A DNA stretch of 53,013 nt from an uncultured Clostridium sp. Its GTDB lineage: Bacteria; Bacillota_I; Bacilli_A; RF39; UBA660. The stretch is taken from positions 1 to 53,013 of the forward strand of contig CAJJPX010000007.1 in NCBI GenBank assembly GCA_905193755.1, read 5' to 3'. The notes below the pieces were generated by a model. It did not search any database and was not told the DNA's origin. It saw only the letters and a list, made by a program, of their open reading frames with translations. The translations under genes were made by a program, and so were the position numbers. Every line of letters begins with the position of its first letter. Position 1 is the first letter of the stretch. Positions 32,872-40,731 of the stretch are shown piece by piece.

Positions 32872-33416
32872 TATTTTTCTACCTCTATTTTCTTTATATA
32901 GTTTGCTTTTATATGATGTGGATTTTCACTATCAAATTTGTCTACGTATTCTATTATTTTATTGATATCTAGTTTATGTTCTACTTCAGTGTATTTATAT
33001 GAATTTTCTTCTTTGTATGTTTCTTCTACGATTGTGTTATTATCTTTATCAAATGCACATATATAGTATCCTTTGTTATCTTCTATAACGGCCATTTTAT
33101 CTTCTTTTATATCACTACTTATCAAGTATGCTTTAAGACTTGATATTGTATGTATCTTTAGATTTAATGCATATGCGATAGTTTTTGCTATTGAAAGACC
33201 TATTCTTATACCTGTGAAACTACCTGGTCCATTAACCACTACTATTTCTTCTAAATCTTTAACATTTAAATTATTTTCTTTAAATATTTCTTCTATCATA
33301 GGCATTGTATATATTGAATGACTATATTCACTTTCTTTTGTTTTAATGAATAGATTATCTTTTGTTTTAAGTGCAATTGTTATTAATTCAGTATGTGTAT
33401 CTATAAATAATATCAT
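32871..33416 (-). CDS. tsaB: tRNA threonylcarbamoyl adenosine protein TsaB
   Basis: Inactive TsaD paralogue that scaffolds TsaD and TsaE. The first strand IDTHTELITIAL and the block VVNGPGSFTGIRIGLSIAKTIAY are diagnostic of TsaB. It has 181 residues, slightly short at the C-terminus compared with the 220-230 usual, as in other compact genomes. GAGGAG gives the start. First gene of the tsaB-rimI-tsaD unit; a TATAAT box lies about 30 bases upstream, and the ftsH terminator lies before it, so the unit is independently promoted. Confidence 0.93.
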   Translation of the reverse strand: MILFIDTHTELITIALKTKDNLFIKTKESEYSHSIYTMPMIEEIFKENNLNVKDLEEIVVVNGPGSFTGIRIGLSIAKTIAYALNLKIHTISSLKAYLISSDIKEDKMAVIEDNKGYYICAFDKDNNTIVEETYKEENSYKYTEVEHKLDINKIIEYVDKFDSENPHHIKANYIKKIEVEK

Positions 33417-33512
33417 AATACTCCTCTTTTCTTGTTATATTATATCACTTTCAATATATTATTTTTAGTGTTTTTAGTTTATTTGACTTCTTGCTTGATT
33501 AGGTATTATACC

Positions 33513-33538
33513 AAAAGAAAAAGAGTATTTCTACTCTT
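33513..33538 (-). terminator. Terminator of ftsH
   Basis: Stem AAGAGTA/TACTCTT with a GAAA tetraloop on the minus strand and a U tract. The TAG stop of ftsH lies in the hairpin. Confidence 0.9.
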
Positions 33539-35513
33539 CAGTTTCTTTTTTAGAAGTTTTTGCTTTCTTTGATTTAGTTTCTTCGTTGTTTTCAGTTTCT
33601 TCTTTAGCTTCTTTTTCTTCTTTTATATCTTCTTCAATTAGATCAGACATTTTTTCTTCTCTTTTGATTTTGATATCACTATTTGCTTCTACTAAATCTT
33701 CTATTTCTTCTTTAGTTAGTGTTTCTTTTGTCATTAATGTTTCTGCTAAAACGTCTACTAGTTTTTTATGAGTTCTTAGTATTTCTTTAGCTTTTTCATA
33801 ACATTCATCTATAATTTTTCTTACTTCTTGATCTATTTCGTGTGCTACTTGATCTGAGAAGTTTTTAGTTTGATTATAATCTCTTCCTAAGAATACACTT
33901 TCGCTTCTATGTTCTAATTGAACTGGTCCTAATGATGACATACCATATTCTGTTACCATACTTCTTGCTATTTTAGTAGCTCTCTTGAAGTCATCGCTCG
34001 CTCCTGTTGATTGTTCGTTACAATACATTTCTTCACTAACACGACCTGAAAGTAATGTTATGATTTGTTCTTCTAGTTCATCTTTTGTATATACAAGTGT
34101 TCTTTCTTCTTTTGGTAACATTTGTGTATATCCACCAGCCATACCACGAGGTATGATTGTTATCTTATGTACTTCTTCTCCATTTGGAAGTACGATACCA
34201 CTTACTGCATGTCCAGCTTCATGATATGAAACTATTTTCTTTTCATAGTCAGTTACTTTTCTACTTGTTTTAGCTGGTCCCATTAATACTCTATCACTAG
34301 CTTCATCTATTTCATCCATAGTGATTGCTTCTTTATTTCTTCTTACTGCTAGAAGTGCTGCTTCATTTAGTAAGTTTTCTAAGTCTGCTCCTGAGTATCC
34401 TGGAGTTCTTTCAGCTATATGTTTTAATTTAACTTCTTTTGCAAGTATTTTATTTTTAGCATGTACCTTTAGTATTTCTTCTCTTTCTCTTACATCTGGT
34501 CTTCCAACTGTTACTTGTCTATCGAATCTTCCTGGTCGAAGTAATGCTGGGTCTAGTACGTCTGGTCTATTTGTTGCAGCTATGATTATGATTCCTTCGT
34601 TTTCACTGAAACCATCCATTTCTGAAAGTAATTGGTTAAGTGTTTGTTCTCTTTCATCGTGTCCTCCACCTAAGCCAGTTCCTCTTTCACGTCCTACTGC
34701 ATCTATTTCATCTATAAATATTAAACATGGTGCTGTTTGTTTAGCTTGTTTGAACATATCTCTTACACGAGATGCTCCTACACCTACGAATAATTCTACA
34801 AAGTCTGAACCACTTATGTAGAAGAATGGTACTTTTGCTTCTCCAGCTACTGCTTTAGCTAGTAATGTTTTACCTGTTCCTGGAGGACCTACTAGTAATA
34901 CACCTTTTGGAATTCTAGCTCCCATTTTAGTAAATTTTTTAGGATTTTTTAAGAAGTCTATTAATTCTTGTACTTCTTCTTTTTCCTCTTTAAGTCCAGC
35001 TACATCTTTGAATGTTTTAGTTCCACCATCTTCTGATAATTTAGCTCTACTCTTAGAGAAATCAAATGTTCCTTTACCATTATTACCCATTTTGATAAGC
35101 ATCATATAAATGAATACTCCAAATATAATGATTGGTACAATATTAAATAATACAGATAACCATACGCTATTTTCTGGGTTTGTATTTGTTTCAACTTTTA
35201 AGTTATATTTTTCAGCACTTTCATATATTGTAGAAATTACTGTATCAGTATATGGTACTTGAACTGTAAATGTTTCACCTTTTTTGTATCCTTCTAACTT
35301 ACCTGTTAGTATATATACTCCTGAACTGCTTTTTGGTGTTACGTTTAACTCTGTAACTTTTCCACTACTTAGTTCTGAAGTAAATTCATTATAATCTAAT
35401 TTGTTAATTTTAGTTCCTGCTGTATTTATGAATATATATGTTCCAAACACTACTATTAATAGTATTAAATATGGCATAAAATTCATAGTTTTTTTACTCT
35501 TTTTTATGTTCAT
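33531..35513 (-). CDS. ftsH: ATP-dependent zinc metalloprotease FtsH
   Basis: Membrane AAA+ protease that degrades misfolded or regulatory membrane proteins. It has 660 residues. Two membrane helices flank an extracytoplasmic domain (about 13-31 and 119-140). Walker A GPPGTGKT (209-216), Walker B IFIDE (265-269), the second region of homology with arginine fingers (RPGRFDR) and the zinc site HEAGH (431-435) are all intact. The C-terminal 50 residues are a Lys/Glu-rich tail. It follows tilS by 17 bases, the same order as in B. subtilis but without hprT between them. Confidence 0.97.
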   Translation of the reverse strand: MNIKKSKKTMNFMPYLILLIVVFGTYIFINTAGTKINKLDYNEFTSELSSGKVTELNVTPKSSSGVYILTGKLEGYKKGETFTVQVPYTDTVISTIYESAEKYNLKVETNTNPENSVWLSVLFNIVPIIIFGVFIYMMLIKMGNNGKGTFDFSKSRAKLSEDGGTKTFKDVAGLKEEKEEVQELIDFLKNPKKFTKMGARIPKGVLLVGPPGTGKTLLAKAVAGEAKVPFFYISGSDFVELFVGVGASRVRDMFKQAKQTAPCLIFIDEIDAVGRERGTGLGGGHDEREQTLNQLLSEMDGFSENEGIIIIAATNRPDVLDPALLRPGRFDRQVTVGRPDVREREEILKVHAKNKILAKEVKLKHIAERTPGYSGADLENLLNEAALLAVRRNKEAITMDEIDEASDRVLMGPAKTSRKVTDYEKKIVSYHEAGHAVSGIVLPNGEEVHKITIIPRGMAGGYTQMLPKEERTLVYTKDELEEQIITLLSGRVSEEMYCNEQSTGASDDFKRATKIARSMVTEYGMSSLGPVQLEHRSESVFLGRDYNQTKNFSDQVAHEIDQEVRKIIDECYEKAKEILRTHKKLVDVLAETLMTKETLTKEEIEDLVEANSDIKIKREEKMSDLIEEDIKEEKEAKEETENNEETKSKKAKTSKKETEE

Positions 35514-35530
35514 TTTTTTCTTCCTTTCTT

Positions 35531-36856
35531 CTAATAATATCTTAGTATTATATCATACTCTTCTGTATTTTTTTTGTCAAATTTTGACTTTTTGATTCCT
35601 GGTAACCATACTATGTTTTCTTCTGAGTCTAGTACTACTGGCCAAGTATTTCTATCACTTATTTTAATTTTTTCATTGATGAATATATCACTTATTTTCT
35701 TTCTACCATTCATTCCTTTTACTTCCATTTTATCTCCATCTCTTCTATTTCTTACGTATAATGGAAGTTTAACCTCACTACTATTTATTCTTATTGTGTA
35801 ATTTGATGTGTCGTTGCTGTCTTCAACTCTTTCTATTATTTTACCATTTGGTAGATTTACTATTCTTTCTATTTCTATTTCGTAAGTATCATATTCGTCT
35901 TCATCAAAACTAAAAGTAAGTTCGTTGTATGATTTTATAACTATAACATTGTTTGGTAAGTGAACTACGCTATTTGATTTATTTGATTTAATTAGGTCAA
36001 ATATTAGTTCTACGTGGGCATCTCCTATAATTAGAAGATCATCTCCATATATTCTTTCAAGTATGTTATAAATTATTTTAGTTTGAATTACATGGTCTAG
36101 TTGCATGAATTTATCTACTTCTAATGCTCCATTTTGAAATACTTTATTAAATACTTTTCTTGCTTCTGTATCAATATAATTACTATTTTCTAGTAATGTC
36201 TCACTAAACTTTAAGAATTTTTTATGTACATTTGCCTCTTCATTCTTTAAGAATGGAAGTACTGTGTGTCTGTATCTATTTCTTGTATAGTGATCTTCAT
36301 TATTTGATTCATCTATTGCATATTTAATATTATGTTCTTCATCAAATCTATTTATTTCGTCTTTAGTAACAGTTATTAGTGGTCTTACTATTTTGTAGTC
36401 TCCTTTATCGACTATTCTACTAAATCCACTATATCCTTTTAATGTTGAACCTCTTACGATACGCATTAAGATTGTTTCCATTAAGTCATCACCTTGATGA
36501 GCTGTCATTAAGTATTTAGCTCCGTAGTTTTCAACTAATTCTTCAAAGAAGTTATATCTAACACTTCTTGCTTCATTATGAAAATTATCGTCTCCCCATT
36601 TAGTAATCTTAATGTATTCAAATATAATATCATTTTCTTTACAATAGTTTTCTAAATCTATTTTTTCTTGCTCACTTTCTACTCTCTTATTATGATTTAT
36701 GTGAGCACATACAATCTTAAAACCAATTTTATTTTTAAATTCGTTCATTATATATAAAAGAGCCATTGAGTCTGGACCACCAGAAACACCAATGACAATT
36801 ATATCGTCTGGTTTTAATTCTATATCTTTTTTTATAAAATTATAAACTTCTTCCAT
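35531..36856 (-). CDS. tilS: tRNA(Ile)-lysidine synthase
   Basis: ATP-dependent enzyme that changes C34 of the CAU anticodon tRNA-Ile to lysidine, so it reads AUA. The PP-loop SGGPDSMALL (25-34) is intact. The N-type ATPase domain is followed by TilS central and C-terminal domains (RDGDKMEVKGMNGRKKISDIFINEKI is characteristic). It has 441 residues. In this AT-rich genome AUA codons are common, making this gene important. It follows divIC in order and lies 12 bases after it. Confidence 0.95.
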   Translation of the reverse strand: MEEVYNFIKKDIELKPDDIIVIGVSGGPDSMALLYIMNEFKNKIGFKIVCAHINHNKRVESEQEKIDLENYCKENDIIFEYIKITKWGDDNFHNEARSVRYNFFEELVENYGAKYLMTAHQGDDLMETILMRIVRGSTLKGYSGFSRIVDKGDYKIVRPLITVTKDEINRFDEEHNIKYAIDESNNEDHYTRNRYRHTVLPFLKNEEANVHKKFLKFSETLLENSNYIDTEARKVFNKVFQNGALEVDKFMQLDHVIQTKIIYNILERIYGDDLLIIGDAHVELIFDLIKSNKSNSVVHLPNNVIVIKSYNELTFSFDEDEYDTYEIEIERIVNLPNGKIIERVEDSNDTSNYTIRINSSEVKLPLYVRNRRDGDKMEVKGMNGRKKISDIFINEKIKISDRNTWPVVLDSEENIVWLPGIKKSKFDKKNTEEYDIILRYY

Positions 36857-36868
36857 TTTGGCCTTTTC

Positions 36869-37159
36869 CTATTCCTCTATTTTAATTATTATTTCATTGT
36901 TTTTAGAATATAAGTATTTTTCACGAGCATATCTAGCCATATATTCAGGATCTTGTAGTTTATTTATTTCATCTTTTAGTTCTTCTTCCTCAGCTAGTTT
37001 GTCTTGATACTCTTGTTCTAATTTTTGCATTTCTTTTTTATTATCGACTATTTGACGTCCTTTTGTTAAAAAAGAAGTTGTACAAAGTACAATAGATATT
37101 ATAAGGCCTATTGTGTAAAAAGTCACTCTAAATTTTGTTTTTTGACTCATCTTTTTCAT
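36869..37159 (-). CDS. divIC: Septum formation initiator DivIC/FtsB
   Basis: Small bitopic cell-division protein that joins the FtsL-DivIB complex at the septum. It has 96 residues: a short cytosolic start, one membrane helix (about 13-31), a coiled coil (about 38-68, KEMQKLEQEYQDKLAEEEEL) and the FtsB-type end with DPEYMARYAREKY. The position after yabP-yabQ is the same as in B. subtilis. GGGG lies 7 bases upstream. It is 51 bases after yabQ and close to tilS, so the division and tRNA genes are probably co-transcribed. Confidence 0.93.
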   Translation of the reverse strand: MKKMSQKTKFRVTFYTIGLIISIVLCTTSFLTKGRQIVDNKKEMQKLEQEYQDKLAEEEELKDEINKLQDPEYMARYAREKYLYSKNNEIIIKIEE

Positions 37160-37210
37160 ATTAACCCCATTTTCATCTATAATTATAATATTCTATAGAT
37201 GTAAATACAA

Positions 37211-37498
37211 TTAATTACACATATTTTTACATTTTTTTTGTAAATTTTTATTATTATAGTATAAGAATGTAGCAATGGTTATTATGATAAAGATTATATT
37301 TATCATTCCATCATTTATTAAATAGAATATCTTAAAATATATTAGTGTTATATTTATCATAAATAATAGACTATTTAAGAAGTTGTATATTTGTTTTTTA
37401 GTATGTATGTAGTTATATGATACTTGATATAGTTTTTGAACTATTATTCCATATAAAAAAGAAAATATAAATGAGATTATTTGTTCATTTAGAGTCAT
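37211..37498 (-). CDS. yabQ: YabQ-like sporulation membrane protein
   Basis: A 95-residue protein with three or four membrane helices and a Lys-rich end. Sequence similarity visible by eye is limited (FSFLYGI, YDxxR-type positions), so the call rests mostly on position: yabP-yabQ-divIC is a conserved order. In B. subtilis YabQ is a mother-cell membrane protein needed for cortex formation. The start overlaps the yabP stop (TAATG), so both are coupled. It is shorter than the 200-residue Bacillus protein, which has an extended C-terminus. Confidence 0.8.
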   Translation of the reverse strand: MTLNEQIISFIFSFLYGIIVQKLYQVSYNYIHTKKQIYNFLNSLLFMINITLIYFKIFYLINDGMINIIFIIITIATFLYYNNKNLQKKCKNMCN

Positions 37499-37785
37499 TA
37501 TTTAAATAACCTTGCCATTATATTTTCAGTTCTTAATTTCTTATTATCATCTAAGTAGTTTACTGAGTTTATTTTTCCTTTTATAGATAGTGTTCCTTGA
37601 AATGTATCTAGTTTTAATAGTTCTAGATTATCTCCTTTAATGAGTATTGCCCCCATAATACTATCTACGAAGAATTCTGAGTCATCAAAACTATTTAGTT
37701 TTTTTATTCCTGAAAGTACAATATTTTTTCTTTCATTTAATGTAATCATATGATTAAACGTTTCATTTATATCTTTTTTATCCAT
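37498..37785 (-). CDS. yabP: Sporulation protein YabP
   Basis: YabP/YqfC family, 95 residues. The pattern RKNIVLSGIKKLNSFDDSEF followed by GAILIKGDNLELLKLD and TLSIKGKIN is the family hallmark. In B. subtilis it is expressed in the mother cell under sigma-E. It has GGGGG 5 bases before the ATG. Immediately upstream the spoVG terminator closes the previous unit, so yabP must have its own promoter. The candidate is the CATAAGAT box at 37806-37813. A 13-bp inverted repeat covers this box. Confidence 0.93.
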   Translation of the reverse strand: MDKKDINETFNHMITLNERKNIVLSGIKKLNSFDDSEFFVDSIMGAILIKGDNLELLKLDTFQGTLSIKGKINSVNYLDDNKKLRTENIMARLFK

Positions 37786-37799
37786 ATATTTTCCCCCGG

Positions 37800-37828
37800 T
37801 ATTAAATCTTATGCAATAAGATTTAATA
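37800..37828 (-). repeat. 13-bp palindrome over the yabP promoter
   Basis: TATTAAATCTTAT/ATAAGATTTAATA form a perfect inverted repeat with a 3-base centre. One arm includes the CATAAGAT box. It is not followed by a U tract. Possible roles are an operator or an mRNA hairpin next to the ribosome site. Confidence 0.7.
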
Positions 37829-37833
37829 TATGA
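37806..37833 (-). promoter_or_regulatory. Candidate sigma-E type promoter of yabPQ
   Basis: On the minus strand TCATATA (37827-37833) and CATAAGAT (37806-37813) are 13 bases apart. They resemble the sigma-E consensus (KMATATT, CATACAnT). The 12-base string ATAAGATTTAAT recurs identically at yabG. Confidence 0.5.
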
Positions 37834-37857
37834 AAAAAAGCTACATTATGTAGCTTT
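37833..37857 (-). terminator. Terminator of spoVG
   Basis: A 9-bp stem AAAGCTACA/TGTAGCTTT with a 3-base loop and a U tract on the minus strand. Confidence 0.9.
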
Positions 37858-37868
37858 AAGATTACAAA

Positions 37869-38153
37869 TTATTCGTTATCTTCTGTTGTTTCTTCATCTT
37901 CTGCATTTTCATATGCATCAAGAATAGCTTTTTCAAACATTGTTCTTACTTCTTGGTTGATTGGATGAGCTATATCTTTATATTCACCAACTGGAGTCTT
38001 ACGACTTGGCATAGCAATGAATAGTCCGTTATCACCTTCGATGATTCTAATATCATGAATAGCGATAGCATTGTCTACTACTACTGATGCGATTCCTTTC
38101 ATACGAGAATTTTCTCTTTCAACCTTACGAATTCTAACTGATGTAATTTCCAT
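37869..38153 (-). CDS. spoVG: SpoVG, RNA/DNA-binding regulator
   Basis: SpoVG family, 94 residues. The start MEITSVRIRKVE, the block GIASVVVDNAIAIHDIRIIEG and the segment FIAMPSRKTPVGEYKDIAHPI are near-diagnostic. SpoVG binds RNA or DNA and affects septation and sporulation in B. subtilis and virulence genes in other Firmicutes. It has an acidic C-terminal tail, as usual. GGAGG lies 7 bases upstream. It has its own sigma-A promoter between veg and its start, and a terminator follows, so it is a single-gene unit. Confidence 0.97.
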   Translation of the reverse strand: MEITSVRIRKVERENSRMKGIASVVVDNAIAIHDIRIIEGDNGLFIAMPSRKTPVGEYKDIAHPINQEVRTMFEKAILDAYENAEDEETTEDNE

Positions 38154-38182
38154 AAGTACCTCCTTAACATTTTGTTAATTTA

Positions 38183-38211
38183 ATTATATTACAAATATTT
38201 TTGAATATCAA
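38183..38211 (-). promoter_or_regulatory. sigma-A promoter of spoVG
   Basis: On the minus strand TTGATA (38206-38211) and TATAAT (38183-38188) are 17 bases apart. In B. subtilis spoVG is sigma-H dependent. Here the boxes are plainly sigma-A-like. Confidence 0.75.
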
Positions 38212-38216
38212 TCTTT

Positions 38217-38432
38217 TTAAGTAAATTTGCTTAGTATTACTTGCTTTATAGCTACATCAGTATATGTATATGACTTCAATCCTTTGTTAGTTTTTATAGT
38301 AAATAAATTATTATATATTTTATCTATTGTCCCTTCATAATATTCATATTTATTTCTTCCAATATTTACTTTTATTTTTAGTTTTGTATCTTTTAAAGCA
38401 ATAACATCATTCTTAATTTTATTTATATTCAA
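38217..38432 (-). CDS. veg: Veg protein
   Basis: Veg family, 71 residues (Bacillus: 86). The conserved run is IKNDVIALKDTKLKIKVNIG followed by a beta-rich YEYYEGTIDKIYNNLFTI and YTYTDV. Veg stimulates biofilm formation in B. subtilis. The start is TTG overlapping the TGA stop of yabG (TTGA), with AAAGGA upstream inside that gene. Its position directly after yabG is conserved. Confidence 0.9.
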   Translation of the reverse strand: MNINKIKNDVIALKDTKLKIKVNIGRNKYEYYEGTIDKIYNNLFTIKTNKGLKSYTYTDVAIKQVILSKFT

Positions 38433-39193
38433 TTTTTATCCTTTCTTGGATATCCAGTGTGCATCATTCCATTAATTATGATTCCACCTATTCCATCACT
38501 TCCATATTTGGTTTTTGATAATATTTTTTCTATATCAATCTTTTCTGTTTTATCTGTTAAAGCGATAGTTGATGCGATTATTGCTGGATCTAGTGCATGT
38601 ATGTTTATTGATTTTGGACTTGATGCGAATGTTGATTTAGCTTTTATTATGTTTTCGTAATCACTTTGACAAGCTCCTGCGATGATTACTAAGTCTTCAT
38701 GACTCTTTTTTACCTTTCTAGCTTCTAGTACTGTTTCTATGAAATATTTACTATTCTTATATGTTTCGTTGTTTTTTCTTTTTTGATAGTGTGCATCATG
38801 TCCAGTTATAACTAAAATATCTGGATTATGTGTTATTAGAAGTTTTTTAATATTATCCTTAAATTCACTTTCTTTGTATGTGTATCCATAACATTTTATT
38901 TTTTGTTCTTTATAAAAACTCATACATTTTTCTAAGTATTCATTATCTCCATCTAGATGTAGTATTGTCCCAGGTATATAGAAATAGTCATCAGTTTTTA
39001 ATGTTCTTACAGGGTTAATTATTTCTTTTTTTTTAGGAATTGTGGCAAGTATTAAATCATCTTCTTTGGTATCTGCATAAAGTCTTACGTCTAAACCTTT
39101 TAAATAAATAACGTTATTCTCTATTTTGTCAATCTTAAATATTATGTCATTACCATATTTTTTTCTTGTAACTAAATCACCTATTTTAAACAT
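38429..39193 (-). CDS. yabG: Sporulation-specific protease YabG
   Basis: YabG family cysteine-type protease that cuts spore-coat proteins in B. subtilis. It has 254 residues (Bacillus: about 290). The N-terminal beta domain reads FKIGDLVTRKKYGNDIIFKI, then the catalytic part contains VITGHDAHYQKR and FIETVLEARKV, with IIAGACQSDY around the candidate nucleophile cysteine. In clostridia YabG processes CspBA. GGAGG lies 5 bases before the ATG. A CATAAGAT box overlaps the end of the sortase gene upstream, suggesting independent sporulation-specific expression. Confidence 0.94.
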   Translation of the reverse strand: MFKIGDLVTRKKYGNDIIFKIDKIENNVIYLKGLDVRLYADTKEDDLILATIPKKKEIINPVRTLKTDDYFYIPGTILHLDGDNEYLEKCMSFYKEQKIKCYGYTYKESEFKDNIKKLLITHNPDILVITGHDAHYQKRKNNETYKNSKYFIETVLEARKVKKSHEDLVIIAGACQSDYENIIKAKSTFASSPKSINIHALDPAIIASTIALTDKTEKIDIEKILSKTKYGSDGIGGIIINGMMHTGYPRKDKN

Positions 39194-39207
39194 AATTCCT
39201 CCATTAA

Positions 39208-39235
39208 ATCTTATGGATGAGTTTTGAAATTATGC
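39208..39235 (-). promoter_or_regulatory. Candidate sigma-E type promoter of yabG
   Basis: On the minus strand GCATAAT (39229-39235) and CATAAGAT (39208-39215) are 13 bases apart, the same arrangement and -10 box as at yabP. It overlaps the sortase stop codon. Confidence 0.5.
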
Positions 39236-39949
39236 ATTTTTTATTAATTTAGCATGTACTACTACTCTTTGATTATCTTTATAACAAGTACTTAGTGTTA
39301 GGATTGAAGTTGTGTTTTCTATGTCTGTTTTAAAATCATAAATGCTTCTTTCTTTTAAAATATTTAGGAAAGTTTTATATTCTTTTTTTGTTGTGAAGTC
39401 TGTTTGTAAGTAATAATTTTCTTTTTCAATTGTATAAATTGAAAATACTTCGTAATTATATTTTTTTGTTTCAGTTGTTATTTTAATGATTAGATTATCT
39501 TTATTCTTATACCAATTTTTATTTAAAGTATATTTTAAAGTGCCAAACATTGATTTATCTTTTCTTGAGTGACCATAAATTATATTATTTTTGTTGCTTA
39601 GATCTTTATTGTTTCTTTTATCTAAGAATATCCATCCGGCTGATGTTTTCTTTTTATTATAGTTATGTGTTAAGTAGTAGTTATTGTCTTTTGATTGTAC
39701 CAATGGATAGTCTATGTTAGTATTATTTACTTTTATCCACCCAATTGTATCGTTGTTTTTACTCTTTAATTCATTTATATTTAGTGTATCATTTTGTGTA
39801 TCTTTTATTGTATTTAATTCTGTTATTAGTGCTTTTGTTTCAATATTTTCTTTGTTCCAAGTTACAATTTTTGTCGTACTAAAAGAAAGTAGTAGTATTA
39901 AAACTATTACCTCTAATATATTTATTATTCTTAAAATTTTATTTAACAT
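39230..39949 (-). CDS. srtB: Class B sortase
   Basis: Membrane transpeptidase that anchors proteins to peptidoglycan or forms pilin bonds. It has 239 residues with an N-terminal signal anchor (about 8-26). The catalytic set is complete: His127 in YGHSRKDKSMF, Cys222 in TLSTC and Arg228 in QRVVV. DTIGWIKVNNTNIDYPLVQ is typical of class B. No protein in the window has an obvious sorting signal, so its client is elsewhere. The gene lies between ksgA and yabG, a site where B. subtilis has none. It starts 7 bases after ksgA with only a weak ribosome site. Confidence 0.92.
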   Translation of the reverse strand: MLNKILRIINILEVIVLILLLSFSTTKIVTWNKENIETKALITELNTIKDTQNDTLNINELKSKNNDTIGWIKVNNTNIDYPLVQSKDNNYYLTHNYNKKKTSAGWIFLDKRNNKDLSNKNNIIYGHSRKDKSMFGTLKYTLNKNWYKNKDNLIIKITTETKKYNYEVFSIYTIEKENYYLQTDFTTKKEYKTFLNILKERSIYDFKTDIENTTSILTLSTCYKDNQRVVVHAKLIKNA

Positions 39950-39956
39950 TTCACAA

Positions 39957-40730
39957 TTATATGTTATTTGAGATATCTATAAATTCTTCTATAGATAGTT
40001 GTTCTGCTCTTGCTGTTAGGTCTTTATTGTGTTTTTTTAATATTGTTTCTATCTTATTTAGGTTGTATCCTTTAAGATTGTTTCTTAAATTTTTTCTTTT
40101 TTGAGTAAATGAATCTTTGATAAGTTTATAGAATTGTTCTTCGTTATTAGCAATTAATTTCTTATTTCTTTTAAATTTAATAACTGAACTATCTACTTTT
40201 GGTACTGGTTCAAAACAAGTTTTGCTTACATTACATACTCTTTCAATATCAAAATTATATTGTAAGAATACGCTTATGGAACCGTAGTCTTTAGTTCCTG
40301 GTTTAGCACTGAATCTATCAGCTACTTCTTTTTGAACCATTATTGTAATTTCGTATGGATTAGATTCTTTTACTATTTTGTTTATAATCGCAGTTGTTAT
40401 ATAATAAGGCAAATTGCCTACAAAGTAAAGGTTTTTATATTTATTTTGATCAATATATTCATTTATATTAATAGATAAGAAGTCTTTGAATACTATTGTT
40501 AGTTTGTTATTATCTATTTGTTCTAGTATTTCTTTTAGTCTTGTATCTATTTCAAAACAAATAATATCTGAATCTTTTTTCACAAGTTCTTTAGTAAGTG
40601 CTCCTGCGCCTGGTCCAATTTCAATTATTAGATCATCTTTAGTAGGGTTTATAGAGTTAGCTATTTTGTTAATAATATTTTTATCTTTTAAGAAGTTTTG
40701 TCCTAAAAATTTTTTGTAATCAAATTTCAT
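39957..40730 (-). CDS. rsmA: 16S rRNA A1518/A1519 dimethyltransferase
   Basis: KsgA/RsmA dimethylates two adjacent adenines in helix 45 of 16S rRNA during small-subunit maturation. It has 257 residues. QNFLKD (11-16), the SAM motif IEIGPGAGALTKEL (37-50) and the catalytic NLPYYIT motif are intact, as is the C-terminal KRKNLRNNL segment. The start has GGA upstream and lies 1 base after the 3D-domain gene. The order yabE-ksgA-yabG-veg is as in B. subtilis, except that rnmV is missing and a sortase is inserted. Confidence 0.97.
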   Translation of the reverse strand: MKFDYKKFLGQNFLKDKNIINKIANSINPTKDDLIIEIGPGAGALTKELVKKDSDIICFEIDTRLKEILEQIDNNKLTIVFKDFLSININEYIDQNKYKNLYFVGNLPYYITTAIINKIVKESNPYEITIMVQKEVADRFSAKPGTKDYGSISVFLQYNFDIERVCNVSKTCFEPVPKVDSSVIKFKRNKKLIANNEEQFYKLIKDSFTQKRKNLRNNLKGYNLNKIETILKKHNKDLTARAEQLSIEEFIDISNNI

Positions 40731-40731
40731 A

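Noticed and set aside
33586..34821. Plus-strand open frames opposite ftsH
   Set aside because: Antisense shadows of a highly conserved gene. No ribosome sites and low-complexity Ser/Phe/Ile composition.
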